DNA of 36,734 bases from Bog-473 sp036491435 (GCA_036491435.1 DASXBZ010000173.1:1-36734); one strand, 5' to 3'; shown: positions 22,247-31,297, numbered from the stretch's first letter. Numbers and translations are program-made. The notes: generated by a model from the sequence alone, not told the origin.

Positions 22247-24733
22247 ATGTCCAACATGAGAAGGTCGATGCCTGTCGCCATGGCCATAGGAGGGGCGGCG
22301 GTTGTGCTCTCCGGATTGATACTCGTCCCGCTGTCCGGCGTTGTGGCCAACGCCGGCGCCACGCCGACGCCTACATCCATTGCTAGAGAGTCGAGCTGCA
22401 CCTTCGTCTATCCTGTTGTCCTCCTCGTCATCCAGGTCACCTTCGACAACGTGCATTTCAATCGAGACAATCCCAACGTGCTTTCCGACATCGAGCAGAT
22501 GCCGGCGCTGAAAGCGTTCATGGAGAACAACGGAACTCTGCTCTCCAACAACCACACACCCCTCATCGCCCACACGGCGAACGACACGATCACGAACTAC
22601 ACCGGCCTCTACGGGGATCGAAACGGCATCGGGATCTCGAACGACTACGGCCTCTACAGCGGTCCGGCCGCCACCCCGCCCGCCGCCAACGCATCGGAGT
22701 ACGGGTCGTTCAACTATTGGACCGCTCCCTCGCCGAGTGGAAATGGCTCACCGGCCCAGCCGTATTCGGCTACCTCCCCCGCCACCGGGGGTACCACGCC
22801 TCCTCCCGCACCCTGGGCGACGTTTGCCAGCAACGGCTGTGACGCTGCCGGTGTCTCCACGTCCAACATGGAGCTCGAGAACGTCGAGCCGGACATCTCA
22901 ACGGTTTTCGGCCCCTCCTCCAATGAGCAGGCGCAGGTGACCGCCGATACGACGGACTCATTCAAGGACCAGGAGACGAACGATTACCTCGGCCTGGCCG
23001 TCCACTGCGCGAGCGCCAGCGCCTTCTGCGCTGGCGCGACAGCGGTCAAGTACGGCGACACCATGTCCAGCCACACGGCGGCACCCGACCAGACCGGCTT
23101 CCAGGCCGTCTTCGGGCACAAGTATCTCCAGCCGGCGATCGAGTCGACCATCTCGTCGCTCTCCGGCGCGACCAGCACGGGCACGACGTCCAGTGGTCTC
23201 GTGGAGAACCTCAAGAGCCCAAGCGGGTACCAGGTTTCCGACGCAGCGGGCAACCTCGTGGACCTCTCGGGTAAGGAGATCGACGGACAGTACGTGCACA
23301 CCGCAGGTTTCCCGGGCTTCGGACCTATTTCGGCGGCTCAATCGTTGGCGTACGCCGCGGATCTCCAAGAGGCCGGGGTCCCCGTCACGTACGCCTACAT
23401 CTCGGATCTTCACGAGAAGAAGTTCTATCCATCGAGCGCCGGCGCACCGAGCTGCACGACGGCGGGGGTGACCACTGGCGGCGGCCTCGGCCCGGCAGAC
23501 CCCTGCTACGCCTTCAACGCCCAGCAGTACAACGCTGCGTTCACGACGTTCTTCAACCGCCTCGCGGCGGACGGGATCACCCCGGCCAACACCGAGTTCG
23601 TCTTCACCGCTGACGAGGGCGACCACTTCAACGGGGCGAACGTCGGCCGAGCGGTACAGCCGGCGTGCACGGGCACGGCCGCCACGACCGGGTACAGCTG
23701 CGCATATCCGAGTGGTTCGGTCGGCGAGCTGAGCACCGACGTACATGGTCTGCTGACTGCCCAGCAGTCAGACAGTGCAGCGTTCTACAACGAGCCCCAG
23801 GGTGACACCGTGTACGTCAACGGGCAGCCTTCGGCGACGGATCCCAGCACACGCGCGTTGGAATCGGGCTTCGCAACTGCCCACGTGAGGGACCCTTTCG
23901 TGAGCGGCTCAACCGACGTTCCCCTCACCAACTTCATGGCCGACCAGGAGGAGGAAACACTGCTCCACTATGTGGTGGCGGACCCATCCCGCACTCCGAC
24001 GTTCACGGTGTTCCCTGAGTCGGACGTCTACATGACCGACGGGACGACCGATAGCTGTAGTGGGACCACAACTGCGGCCAACGCCGACACCAACTGCACC
24101 TTCCTCAGCCGCCATTACCTGTGGAACCACGGCTACTACGCGCCGGAGATCAACAACACCTGGCTGGGCTTTGTCGGACCGGGGGTCGACCACCTCGGCC
24201 TCAACGGTAGCGATGCCGGCGCCGGGCCGAATTCCGCCGGCAAATTCAGCGGCGAGGCGCAGCTGGACACGTCGGTGAAGAATCCTGGCATCTGGGCCGA
24301 CCACACCGATACTCGTCCTACCTTGATGGCCCTGATTGGCCTCAAGGACTCCTACACGTCGGACGGACGGGCGCTGACCGAGATCATGTCCACGCCGCCG
24401 GCGACGACCGGAGGAAAAGAGTTCGTGCCGCTGGCAGCGTGCTACAAGCAGCTGAACTCAAGTGTCGGCACCTTCGGCACCGACACGCTGCGCGCGGACA
24501 CGCACGCCATCGAGTCGAAATCGCCGGGTGACAAGCAATACGCCGGATTCATGTCGAAGCTGGCAACCCTCGGGAGTCAGCGCGACGCACTGGCGGGGAC
24601 GCTCAAGCAAGAGCTGTTCGACGCGGAGTTCAACGGCCAGGCGATCCCGCAGCAGGAGGCGTCCAGCCAGCTCTCGGAGTGCAAGAGCGTCCTTTCGTCG
24701 GCGGACCAGTTGGCCCAAGTGTACGGCGGTTGA
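22247..24733 (+). CDS. Large secreted alkaline-phosphatase-superfamily (phosphoesterase-like) protein
   Basis: The start at 22247 gives 828 residues with a basic n-region (SNMRRSMP) and a hydrophobic export segment (MAIGGAAVVLSGLILVPLSGVVANAGA). A signal peptidase site after ANA is plausible. The Shine-Dalgarno GAGGAG is 12 bp upstream, and a start at 22268 is also possible. The mature N terminus has an acidic DNVHFNRDNPN segment with LSDIEQMPALKAFMENNGTL and SNNHTPLIAHTANDTITNYTGLYGDRNGIGISN, the pattern of sulfatase/type I phosphodiesterase folds (metal Asp, then Thr-containing nucleophile region). FTADEGDHFNGANV is a likely second metal site. This is a family of actinobacterial secreted proteins of unclear substrate. 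It sits alone between tRNA-Ile and a tRNA-like fragment, suggesting an inserted segment. Confidence 0.82.
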   Translation: MSNMRRSMPVAMAIGGAAVVLSGLILVPLSGVVANAGATPTPTSIARESSCTFVYPVVLLVIQVTFDNVHFNRDNPNVLSDIEQMPALKAFMENNGTLLSNNHTPLIAHTANDTITNYTGLYGDRNGIGISNDYGLYSGPAATPPAANASEYGSFNYWTAPSPSGNGSPAQPYSATSPATGGTTPPPAPWATFASNGCDAAGVSTSNMELENVEPDISTVFGPSSNEQAQVTADTTDSFKDQETNDYLGLAVHCASASAFCAGATAVKYGDTMSSHTAAPDQTGFQAVFGHKYLQPAIESTISSLSGATSTGTTSSGLVENLKSPSGYQVSDAAGNLVDLSGKEIDGQYVHTAGFPGFGPISAAQSLAYAADLQEAGVPVTYAYISDLHEKKFYPSSAGAPSCTTAGVTTGGGLGPADPCYAFNAQQYNAAFTTFFNRLAADGITPANTEFVFTADEGDHFNGANVGRAVQPACTGTAATTGYSCAYPSGSVGELSTDVHGLLTAQQSDSAAFYNEPQGDTVYVNGQPSATDPSTRALESGFATAHVRDPFVSGSTDVPLTNFMADQEEETLLHYVVADPSRTPTFTVFPESDVYMTDGTTDSCSGTTTAANADTNCTFLSRHYLWNHGYYAPEINNTWLGFVGPGVDHLGLNGSDAGAGPNSAGKFSGEAQLDTSVKNPGIWADHTDTRPTLMALIGLKDSYTSDGRALTEIMSTPPATTGGKEFVPLAACYKQLNSSVGTFGTDTLRADTHAIESKSPGDKQYAGFMSKLATLGSQRDALAGTLKQELFDAEFNGQAIPQQEASSQLSECKSVLSSADQLAQVYGG

Positions 24734-25250
24734 ACGACCTTGGTTCAGCCGTTGGCCAATGTCGTCGTCACAAGGGCGACGGGCGCCGTCGCGTCGAATC
24801 CATCGACCCGATGTGTGGGTCCACGCTGGGATGACACCCCGCAGCCCTCAATCATCGTGCGAGTCATTGATCGATGAGACGAGAAGGGTCCCTCGATGGA
24901 CCGGACTCAGCTCACGGTTCGCCGACGATGGCGCCGAGCTAAAGCCTCCGAGGCGGTCACTACCCGGTGATCGAGTGCAGCGACCGTATCGAGCACATAC
25001 TCTGAATTCCGGACGCTTCGTGCTTCATTCGTGGGACATCGAGCGGCGGACAGGGGTCCGTTCCTGTGACTATTGGTCACTAACCAAGGACGACTCCTTG
25101 GGAGTGCCGTTTGGGCTGGTTGGTGCGCGAGCCGAATTGCATTATCAGTGCTGCGTTCTAACCGACTGAGCGATGCCTGAGGGTCCAGGTCTCCTCAGCA
25201 CGGGCGAGGCGCACCACCGCCGACCAGGGCGACCACGCGCTCGCAGCTGC
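24734..25250. other. Intergenic region with the tRNA-Ile-like fragment
   Basis: There is no supported gene in these ~520 bp. Open frames here are low-quality shadows. The notable content is the 33-bp tRNA-Ile repeat at 25139-25171, with weak further similarity to the tRNA 3' half from about 25112. Confidence 0.5.
25139..25171 (-). repeat. Displaced or degenerate tRNA-Ile fragment (direct repeat of 21802-21834)
   Basis: Thirty-two of 33 bases equal the D-arm to anticodon-loop part of the tRNA-Ile gene at 21802-21834, in the same orientation. Beyond the core the 5' acceptor side has diverged. To the left, about 27 bp show loose similarity (GGGCTGGTTGG against GGGCTAGCTGG). The core includes the anticodon loop, a known integrase attachment region. 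It may be an attachment-site duplicate or a decayed second tRNA gene. Confidence 0.8.
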
Positions 25251-25964
25251 TCAGCCGTTCGCAACTGTCGAGGCCACCAACATCGCAAGGGCCGTCGCTC
25301 CCGGACCGTCGATCGCCAGGTGCGTACCGTCGGCGCCGAACCATTGGGGGTTCTGCGCCGCGAGAGCGGCCCAATCGGCGATGAAGACATCGGGATAACG
25401 CGACGCGCCGTTGACGAGGACGGCGTTGTTCGGGTCCTGCCAAGGCCGGTCGACGTGAAAGTTGACGAACACCACGCGGGAGGCACCGTTCAGAACTTGC
25501 ATGATCGCGTCGAAGTCGCTATCGGTGATTGGTCCGTTGGTGCCCAGACCGACAATGACCTCCGCGCCCAGCTGGCCCGAAGCTTTGAGCTCTTGGAGGA
25601 TCTGCACACCGTCGGACCACTGCCGGCTGACGGATGCATCGACGTTGATCCCAGGTATGTCTGTCTGAAGGGGAGCCTGGTAGTCCAGCATCACCGAATC
25701 GCCGACGGCGGTGACATGGCCAGGGACGAACCCGGGTCCGGGCGGGGGGATCGTGGTCGTGGTCGTCGTCGGGGGCAGGGTGGTCGTCGTAGTTGGTGCG
25801 GCGGACGCAACGTGACGGTGCGAAGCATCGAGCGGCGTGTTTCCCCAGTGCCGGGACAGGAAAAAGGCGCTCATACCAGCGAGCGCCGCGAGGACCAAGA
25901 GGTCGACGAGGACCAGGACAAGCAAGCGCGGCCGTCGCCCAGCCCGAGATCTCTCGTCGGCCAT
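25251..25964 (-). CDS. Membrane-anchored SGNH-hydrolase-like protein
   Basis: The protein is 237 residues. A single hydrophobic helix at about 14-36 follows an Arg-rich N terminus. A Thr/Pro-rich linker (about 55-75, runs of Thr) leads to a C-terminal domain resembling the SGNH domain found at the end of acyltransferase-3 proteins: VTAVGDSVML (block I Ser), VIVGLGTNGPI (block III Asn) and DGTHLAIDGPGA (block V Asp/His). The Ser, Asn and His elements are present. The likely location is outside the membrane, where it could act as an O-acetyl esterase or transferase on cell-surface polysaccharide. The thioesterase gene lies 43 bp upstream on the same strand, so they may form an operon. The tRNA-Ile-like repeat lies just beyond its 3' end. 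Confidence 0.85.
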   Translation of the reverse strand: MADERSRAGRRPRLLVLVLVDLLVLAALAGMSAFFLSRHWGNTPLDASHRHVASAAPTTTTTLPPTTTTTTIPPPGPGFVPGHVTAVGDSVMLDYQAPLQTDIPGINVDASVSRQWSDGVQILQELKASGQLGAEVIVGLGTNGPITDSDFDAIMQVLNGASRVVFVNFHVDRPWQDPNNAVLVNGASRYPDVFIADWAALAAQNPQWFGADGTHLAIDGPGATALAMLVASTVANG

Positions 25965-26007
25965 CGATCCAGTCTCGCGGTCGCCGTGACTCGGGAGGTC
26001 GCAGGCC

Positions 26008-26823
26008 TTAGTGAGGCAGGGGTCGGTCTTCTGGCCAGAGGCGGACCGCTATGGACTGGCTCGCCGTGGCCAAAAGGGTTCCGCCTTCGGACCACAGAAA
26101 GGCGGTGCCTTGCGAGTAACCGCCGACGAGCGCATGGATGTGAATGTCGCAGAGGACCCACTCTGTGGGTTGCAGTTGCACCATCCGCAGCGTGTTGTCG
26201 AGGCTCCGGCCCATGGCGCGCCGTCCAATGGGTTGAGAGACCGCGCCTGAGACGTAATCCCCGAAGATGGCGAGGGTGGCCGCCGACGGCGTGAGGTGGC
26301 CCGGAACCCTGGCCCAGAGCGCGGAGTCGGGGCTGCCCGGAGAGCCGTCCATATCCTCAAACGTCGCGCCCCGCGCGGTGCGTACTTCGACGCTGTCCAT
26401 GATCGTGTTGCGGAAAAACTCCGGTAGGAATCGTGGCGGACATTCGTCAGGGGGCGGAACATCGGGGGGTTCGACCCACACACCACCGACGTCCAGATCG
26501 TCCTTGCCGAGGGCGGCGTTGACCGTCAGGATCTCCTTGCCGTCAACTCGGCCGACGGCTCGTCCCTGGGTCACGTGGCCACCGACGGCCGCGAGCGTGA
26601 CGTCCCACCGCAATTCCGAACCGGTGAGCGCATAGGACAGGTAGTGCGCCGTGGCCCAGACCGTTGGCCGACCCGCCGCGACCTCGAGCGCGACCAGCGC
26701 CGCACCGAGACCGCAGCCACCGAACAAGAAGTTGCCCGGGGTCGTCAGTTGCGGGGTGACCTCCATGGTCCAATGCAGGTCGTCGCCGTCGGGCTCCATG
26801 CCGAGAAAGGTTCGTGCGTCCAC
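26008..26823 (-). CDS. TesB-like acyl-CoA thioesterase (double hotdog)
   Basis: The protein is 271 residues from the GTG at 26823. The ATG eight codons later is an alternative, and neither has a good Shine-Dalgarno. The frame stays open upstream through the tRNA-Ala gene, so a longer start would be spurious. Two hotdog-like halves are seen: TPGNFLFGGCGLGAALVALE, VWATAHYLSYALTGSELRWDVTLAAVGGHVTQGRAVGR, and in the C half AIFGDYVSGAVS, LDNTLRMVQLQPTEWVLCDIHIHALVGGYSQGTAFLWSEGGTLLATASQSI. This matches the acyl-CoA thioesterase II type family common in actinobacteria. It hydrolyses acyl-CoA in the cytoplasm; chain preference is unknown. It is followed by the SGNH gene. Confidence 0.85.
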   Translation of the reverse strand: MDARTFLGMEPDGDDLHWTMEVTPQLTTPGNFLFGGCGLGAALVALEVAAGRPTVWATAHYLSYALTGSELRWDVTLAAVGGHVTQGRAVGRVDGKEILTVNAALGKDDLDVGGVWVEPPDVPPPDECPPRFLPEFFRNTIMDSVEVRTARGATFEDMDGSPGSPDSALWARVPGHLTPSAATLAIFGDYVSGAVSQPIGRRAMGRSLDNTLRMVQLQPTEWVLCDIHIHALVGGYSQGTAFLWSEGGTLLATASQSIAVRLWPEDRPLPH

Positions 26824-26922
26824 GGGGCCGCACGATAATGGGAGTGGTCGGCGCACGGACAATGCGCATGGCGAAGAAGGCGGTCTTGTGAGCCGCCTAC
26901 GATTGGACGTGCAGCACCACTC

Positions 26923-26995
26923 GGGGGTGTAGCTCAGCTGGAAGAGCAACGGCTTTGCAAGCCGTAGGTCGAGGGTTCGAGTCCCTTCACCTCCA
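26923..26995 (+). tRNA. tRNA-Ala (anticodon TGC)
   Basis: The acceptor GGGGGTG pairs with CACCTCC (one G-T wobble), and the D arm is AGCTCAGCTGGAAGAGC. The anticodon arm CGGCTTTGCAAGCCG carries TGC, and the T arm GAGGGTTCGAGTCCCTTC is canonical. The discriminator is A at 26995. The following bases are CCG, so the CCA is not encoded. Confidence 0.97.
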
Positions 26996-27138
26996 CCGTG
27001 AGAGCTTGACCCCATTGGGTGGACCACTTTTTAGGACAAAGTGGCCGGCTCGATGGGTGCTGAGTGCGACGCTTCGAACTCGTTCGGAGTGAGCTAGCCG
27101 AGCGAGCCACCGACGGGTGCTTCTTCTATTGTCCCTCA

Positions 27139-28647
27139 ATGCGATTCGACGTGATCGTCGTGGGCGGCGGCTCTGCCGGCTGCGTGCTCGCATCTCGATT
27201 GAGCGAGGATTCGGATTGCCAGGTACTGCTCGTCGAGGCAGGTCCCGACCATCCCGATACTTCCACCCTGCCCGCCGACATCCTCGATGCTTCCCAGCCG
27301 ACGGTCGAGCACGACTGGGGCTACACCGCCGATGAAGAACTTGATCGAGGGATCGCGGTCCCCCGAGCTCGGATCATGGGCGGTTGTTCGGCAACGAACG
27401 CCTGTTTTGCCCAGCGGGGTGCTCCGCAGGACTACGACGGCTGGGTCGCACTGGGCAATCCAGGCTGGGCCTTCGTTGACGTGCTCGAAGACTTCCGCCG
27501 GTTGGAGAGTGACGCAGACTTCAGCAATCAATGGCACGGTTCGGACGGACCCATTCCTCTACGCCGACATCCGAGGAGCGAGCTGAACGCTGTACAGACG
27601 GCGTTCCTCGACGGCGCGACCGCGACGGGGCACCAGTACGTCGAGGATCACAATCAACCGGGTGTTGTTGGAGTTGGACCGTCGCCGCGCACCGCGAAGA
27701 ACGGAACGCGCATGAGCACCGCGATCACATACCTCGCTCAGGCGCGTGGGCGGCCAAACCTGACGATCCGACCTGACACCATGGTCGCCTCGGTCGAGTG
27801 CGTGAAACGGTGCGCGACCGGCATCCGACTCCTCGACGGGACGCACGTCGAGACGGACCGAGTGGTACTCGCTGCTGGGACCTACGCCAGTCCTGCGATT
27901 CTCACCCGCTCGGGCATCGGGCCCGTGAGCGAGTTGGAGCGATTAGGGATACACCCCGTCCTCGACCTGCCGGGAGTCGGCGTGAATCTCTCGGACCATC
28001 CGTTGCTCTCTATCGAACTTCCCACCAGGCCGTCGGATGGTCCGACCCTATTTGGGGTCCACGCCACCCTGCACTCGACGATTGCCGACCCCGATGGGCC
28101 ACCTGACCTGATGATCTTCACCGCGGGTCCGTTCGAAGGCGATCCTGAGCAGATTCCGGGCGGCGCCGCGTTCGGAATCGTGGTCGGGCTGATGGCACCT
28201 CGGTCACGGGGATGGGTGCGTCTCCGTTCGAGAGACCCCAACGATCCTCCGCGGATCCATTTCGGACACCTCACCGATGCCGATGACCAGGAGGCAATGC
28301 TCGACGGCATTACCGAGGCGCGGCGGATCGGTCTCAGCGATGACGTTGCTGCGATCTGTACCGGCGCCGAACTGTCCCCTGGACCGCAGGTCGCACCGGG
28401 TGATCGCCAAGCGCTCGCCGCTTGGGCAACGAGAGCGGTGTCGACGTTCCATCATCCCGTGGGCACGTGCGCCATGGGTGTGGAGCCGGAGTTCGGTGCC
28501 GTCACCGACGCTCATGGGACCGTCCATGGCATCGAAGGTCTGACCGTGGCCGATGCCTCGATCATGCCGACGGTCCCGACGGGCACCCCGAACGTTCCGA
28601 CCATCATGGTGGCAGAGCACATCGCGCGGCTGCTGAGAAATCGCTGA
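27139..28647 (+). CDS. GMC-family FAD oxidoreductase (choline-dehydrogenase-like)
   Basis: The protein is 502 residues from the ATG at 27139, where the FAD dinucleotide-binding fold begins (RFDVIVVGGGSAGCVLASRL with EAGPDHPD). The open frame extends 25 codons upstream without a meaningful sequence. GMC signatures are RIMGGCSATNACFAQRG, LAAGTYASPAILTRSGIGP and the C-terminal STFHHPVGTCAMG (active-site His), followed by TVADASIMPTVPTGTPNVPTIMVAEHIARLL (second catalytic Asn position). It should oxidise an alcohol with FAD, substrate unknown. No Shine-Dalgarno is visible, so it may be leaderless. The CoA-transferase gene is convergent, 48 bp beyond its end. Confidence 0.93.
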   Translation: MRFDVIVVGGGSAGCVLASRLSEDSDCQVLLVEAGPDHPDTSTLPADILDASQPTVEHDWGYTADEELDRGIAVPRARIMGGCSATNACFAQRGAPQDYDGWVALGNPGWAFVDVLEDFRRLESDADFSNQWHGSDGPIPLRRHPRSELNAVQTAFLDGATATGHQYVEDHNQPGVVGVGPSPRTAKNGTRMSTAITYLAQARGRPNLTIRPDTMVASVECVKRCATGIRLLDGTHVETDRVVLAAGTYASPAILTRSGIGPVSELERLGIHPVLDLPGVGVNLSDHPLLSIELPTRPSDGPTLFGVHATLHSTIADPDGPPDLMIFTAGPFEGDPEQIPGGAAFGIVVGLMAPRSRGWVRLRSRDPNDPPRIHFGHLTDADDQEAMLDGITEARRIGLSDDVAAICTGAELSPGPQVAPGDRQALAAWATRAVSTFHHPVGTCAMGVEPEFGAVTDAHGTVHGIEGLTVADASIMPTVPTGTPNVPTIMVAEHIARLLRNR

Positions 28648-28695
28648 TCTGGCCCCCACACGGCGGTCGGCGGCGACATCAGCAGTCGAACGACC

Positions 28696-29883
28696 TCAGA
28701 TGACGCCGTCTTCCGACAGCGACGTGATGTCGTCCCAGGAGTAGCCGGCCTCGAGCAGGACTTCCTCTGTGTGCTGTCCGAGCTCGGGCGGTCGCACTGG
28801 CGCGCTCGAAGCGCTCTCGGAGAATCGGACGGGCGTCCGGACTACGTCCAATGTCGAGTCCGACGCATCGGGGTTCTCGACCGACTCGATGTAGCCGTTG
28901 ATCCGTACGCCTGGGTCGCGCGCCACGGCGGCGTGGTCGCGCACAGGTGCGAAGCGCAGACCTGCAGCGCCCAGCAGATCGCACCACTCCGCCGTCGTCT
29001 TGGTCGCGAACACCTCATCGAGGATTGGCCACAGGGCCGCCTTGTCGTCTTCGAAATACAGGAGACCGCTGAAGCGCTCGATGAGGTCCGGTCGTCCGAG
29101 CGTCTCGTAGAACCGGTCGCGCAGCTGGCCCGCCACGCCCACGATGGCAATCCAGCCGTCTGAGGTGGCGAACATGCCGTAGATGCCCGGGACCATCGAG
29201 TGCCCACGGTTGCTGGGACCGGTCATCACTCCCGACATTAGGTATTTGGTGATCTCGCCGGCCTGGGCCCAGACCTGTCCACCAAGGAGGGAAGTCTCGA
29301 TGAGCTGGCCGCGGCCCGTGCGTTCGCGGGCGTAGAGCGCCGCCAGCACACCCGCCAGAAGGTTCTGTCCCGAGATGTGGTCAGCGATAGTGGCTCCGAT
29401 GGGGCTCGGATCGCTGCCGGCACCGCCGGTCGTGCTTATGATCCCGCCGCCCGCTTGCCCGCTCAGATCGGCACCCTCCCGCTGCGCATCGGGGCCTTCC
29501 GGGCCGAACGAGGAGCCCATGGCGTAGATGATCCGTGGATTGCGACGCGAAGCCTCGCCATAGCCGACCCCCCAGGCGTCGAGGGTTCCGGGTTTGAAGT
29601 TGGAGACGAAGACGTCAGCCTCTTCGACCAGACGCATGAAGACGTCGCGGCCACGCGGCACCCGGAGGTCGACGGTCATACTGCGCTTGCCCCGGTTGTA
29701 GGCAGTGAACCACGGGGAGCGACGATCGTCGCGGCTGATCGGCAACCAACGGCTCTGGTCGCCGAAGCCAGGCAACTCGATCTTGATCACCTGGGCGCCC
29801 CACTCAAGCATGGTCAAGGAAACCTGGGGGCCTTGGACCAGTAGTCCGGCCTCCAAGACGCGGACGCCGTCGAGCGTTCCCAT
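28696..29883 (-). CDS. CaiB/BaiF family (class III) CoA-transferase
   Basis: The protein is 395 residues, the usual family length. The N-terminal Rossmann-like part reads LDGVRVLEAGLLVQGPQVSLTMLEWGAQVIKIE. YNRGKRSMTVDLRVPRG and VSNFKPGTLDAWGVGY come next. The catalytic Asp lies in GADLSGQAGG, the position where formyl-CoA transferase forms its aspartyl intermediate. The typical C-terminal LGQHTEEVLLEAGYSWDDI is present. It transfers CoA between carboxylic acids; the donor and acceptor cannot be told. A GAGG Shine-Dalgarno lies upstream at a slightly long spacing. It is convergent with the GMC oxidoreductase and may take part in degradation of a carboxylic acid, as these families often co-occur. 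Confidence 0.93.
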   Translation of the reverse strand: MGTLDGVRVLEAGLLVQGPQVSLTMLEWGAQVIKIELPGFGDQSRWLPISRDDRRSPWFTAYNRGKRSMTVDLRVPRGRDVFMRLVEEADVFVSNFKPGTLDAWGVGYGEASRRNPRIIYAMGSSFGPEGPDAQREGADLSGQAGGGIISTTGGAGSDPSPIGATIADHISGQNLLAGVLAALYARERTGRGQLIETSLLGGQVWAQAGEITKYLMSGVMTGPSNRGHSMVPGIYGMFATSDGWIAIVGVAGQLRDRFYETLGRPDLIERFSGLLYFEDDKAALWPILDEVFATKTTAEWCDLLGAAGLRFAPVRDHAAVARDPGVRINGYIESVENPDASDSTLDVVRTPVRFSESASSAPVRPPELGQHTEEVLLEAGYSWDDITSLSEDGVI

Positions 29884-30060
29884 CTCGTCAGGACCTCGTG
29901 CGTCGTGCGGAAATAGCGTTCATAGGGAGCCCACATTGGTGAGTTCCTGAACGCGGGTCAAGCGGCAAACCAGTCAGGCCCTCAGTGGCGCAATAACGAA
30001 CAGCCGTCAGAGACGATCGAGACCTTCGCACTGTCGGCTTATCTGGCGGCCTGCGGTGGA

Positions 30061-30480
30061 TCAGGGTCGCTGCCGCAGCGTCTGGACGCCGTCGCCGCTT
30101 AGCTCGTTCAGCGTGCCCTTGCGGCCTGCCATGGCGAGAAGCAGCGGCAGCATCGGTCCCGAGACCTCGGGACCCGAGTAGTGGGACCAGCTGGTGTCGG
30201 TCGCCCGAAGCGCCAGGCCGTCGATACGGCGCTTCGTCCCGATGATCAAGTTGAGCCCTTGTAGAAGTCGGCGACCTCGACCAAGGCGTCGTCGGGGTAG
30301 GCGCGCTGCACGTTGAGCGAGCGACGGATGTCCTCGGCATGAATGATCGTCTCGCCGAGGACGGTGTCCTTTGGCCCAGGCGGCTTCTTCTCTGAGTCGA
30401 TCACGGCCTGAAAGCGCGACAGCGCCTCCGCACCTGAGGTGCCGCGTTGTGCCGCGATGCCCTTCTGCTGCGGCCGAGTT
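30061..30480 (-). pseudogene. Frameshifted MDMPI-family (TIGR03083-like) gene remnant
   Basis: Two minus-strand frames together read as one conserved protein. The C-terminal part from about 30255 down to 30061 reads LNLIIGTKRRIDGLALRAT, DTSWSHYSGPEVSGP, MLPLLLAMAGRKGTLNELSGDG. The preceding part, in another frame from about 30460 to 30257, reads GIAAQRGTSGAEALSRF, VIDSEKKPPGPKDTVLGETI, IHAEDIRRSLNVQRAYPDDA, ADFYKG. The joint at about 30251-30256 looks like one missing A in a GGCTCAAACTTG-type context. Further upstream the expected N-terminal domain is not readable and there is a stop in frame. The family is the maleylpyruvate isomerase/DinB-like group. A single sequencing deletion at the joint is an alternative, but the missing N terminus argues for real decay. 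About 180 bp separate it from the CoA-transferase start. Confidence 0.75.
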
Positions 30481-30634
30481 CATGGAGGGCGCATGGACGT
30501 TGGTCCTGGGCCGGTTCCGTTCCGGCGTAGTGCGCGCGTTCGAGCCTGGCGTGGCGGCACCGGCCCGAGCAGCGAGCCCGAAGAGGCGACGCTCCGCATA
30601 GGTCCGGCGGGCGCCGACGGGGCATGATGCGTGC

Positions 30635-31267
30635 GTGTCCGAAGTTCCACAGGACGAGGTGCTGCGTCTCTACGACGAAGGGGTCGATGCTTTTGCCCGC
30701 TTAGCGGGAACGCTCAACGGTGAGGATTGGGACCGGGCGGCCTGCGGCGAGTGGAGTGCTGCGCTCTTGACCCGTCACGTGGCTGCGGTGGCGGGTTGGT
30801 ACAACGAGTGGCTCGATCGGGCCGAACGCGGCGATGCGGCGCCTCCCTTTCGCGCCGACGACCTGGCATCGCAGAACGACCGGGCCCTGGCCGCGCTGGC
30901 CGAGACCACGGGGCCGGCCGCGCTTGAGCTGTTCGTGACGCGAGCAAGCTCCTATCGAGCGCGCTTGCCCGCTGCGTGGGACCTTCCCTATGGCTACCCG
31001 CGGGGGACGGTGACCGCGGGACTCCACGCGGCGACGGCTGCTACCGAGTGGCATCTCCACGCGTGGGACCTCGCCCGGTCCGTCGGTTCGGGTCACCGCC
31101 CCTCGGACCCAGATGCGCTCTATCGCGGGGCAGGAGCTTCTCTGGCTTCGGCGCACGGCGGTTTGAAGGGCCGGATCGCGGCCGTCCTGGTACCGGTCGG
31201 TGCCCGCCTCAGTCCGTGGGAGGCCCTGCTCAGGCGATCGGGGCGTGCGCCCGGACCAGAGGACTGA
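30635..31267 (+). CDS. Maleylpyruvate isomerase N-terminal/DinB-like metalloprotein
   Basis: The protein is 210 residues from a GTG at 30635; the ATGs at 30624 and 30627 are out of frame. The helical bundle has metal-ligand His positions typical of mycothiol-dependent isomerase-like proteins: an early ALLTRHVAAVAGWYNEWLDRAE His and a later ATEWHLHAWDLARSVG with two His. ACGEWSAALLTRH is the usual CxGW-like block of this family. Members often act in mycothiol-dependent detoxification, but the substrate is unknown. It is divergent from the decayed relative at 30061-30480. No operon partner is apparent: the next gene is on the opposite strand. Confidence 0.85.
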   Translation: MSEVPQDEVLRLYDEGVDAFARLAGTLNGEDWDRAACGEWSAALLTRHVAAVAGWYNEWLDRAERGDAAPPFRADDLASQNDRALAALAETTGPAALELFVTRASSYRARLPAAWDLPYGYPRGTVTAGLHAATAATEWHLHAWDLARSVGSGHRPSDPDALYRGAGASLASAHGGLKGRIAAVLVPVGARLSPWEALLRRSGRAPGPED

Positions 31268-31297
31268 GGACCCGGCTCAGGACTTCTGGGCGCCGTG

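Noticed and set aside
26824..27027. N-terminal extension of the TesB-like thioesterase reading EGTRTLDLRLAKPLLFQLSY
   Set aside because: This peptide is the antisense translation of the tRNA-Ala gene, a known annotation artefact. The real protein starts near 26823.
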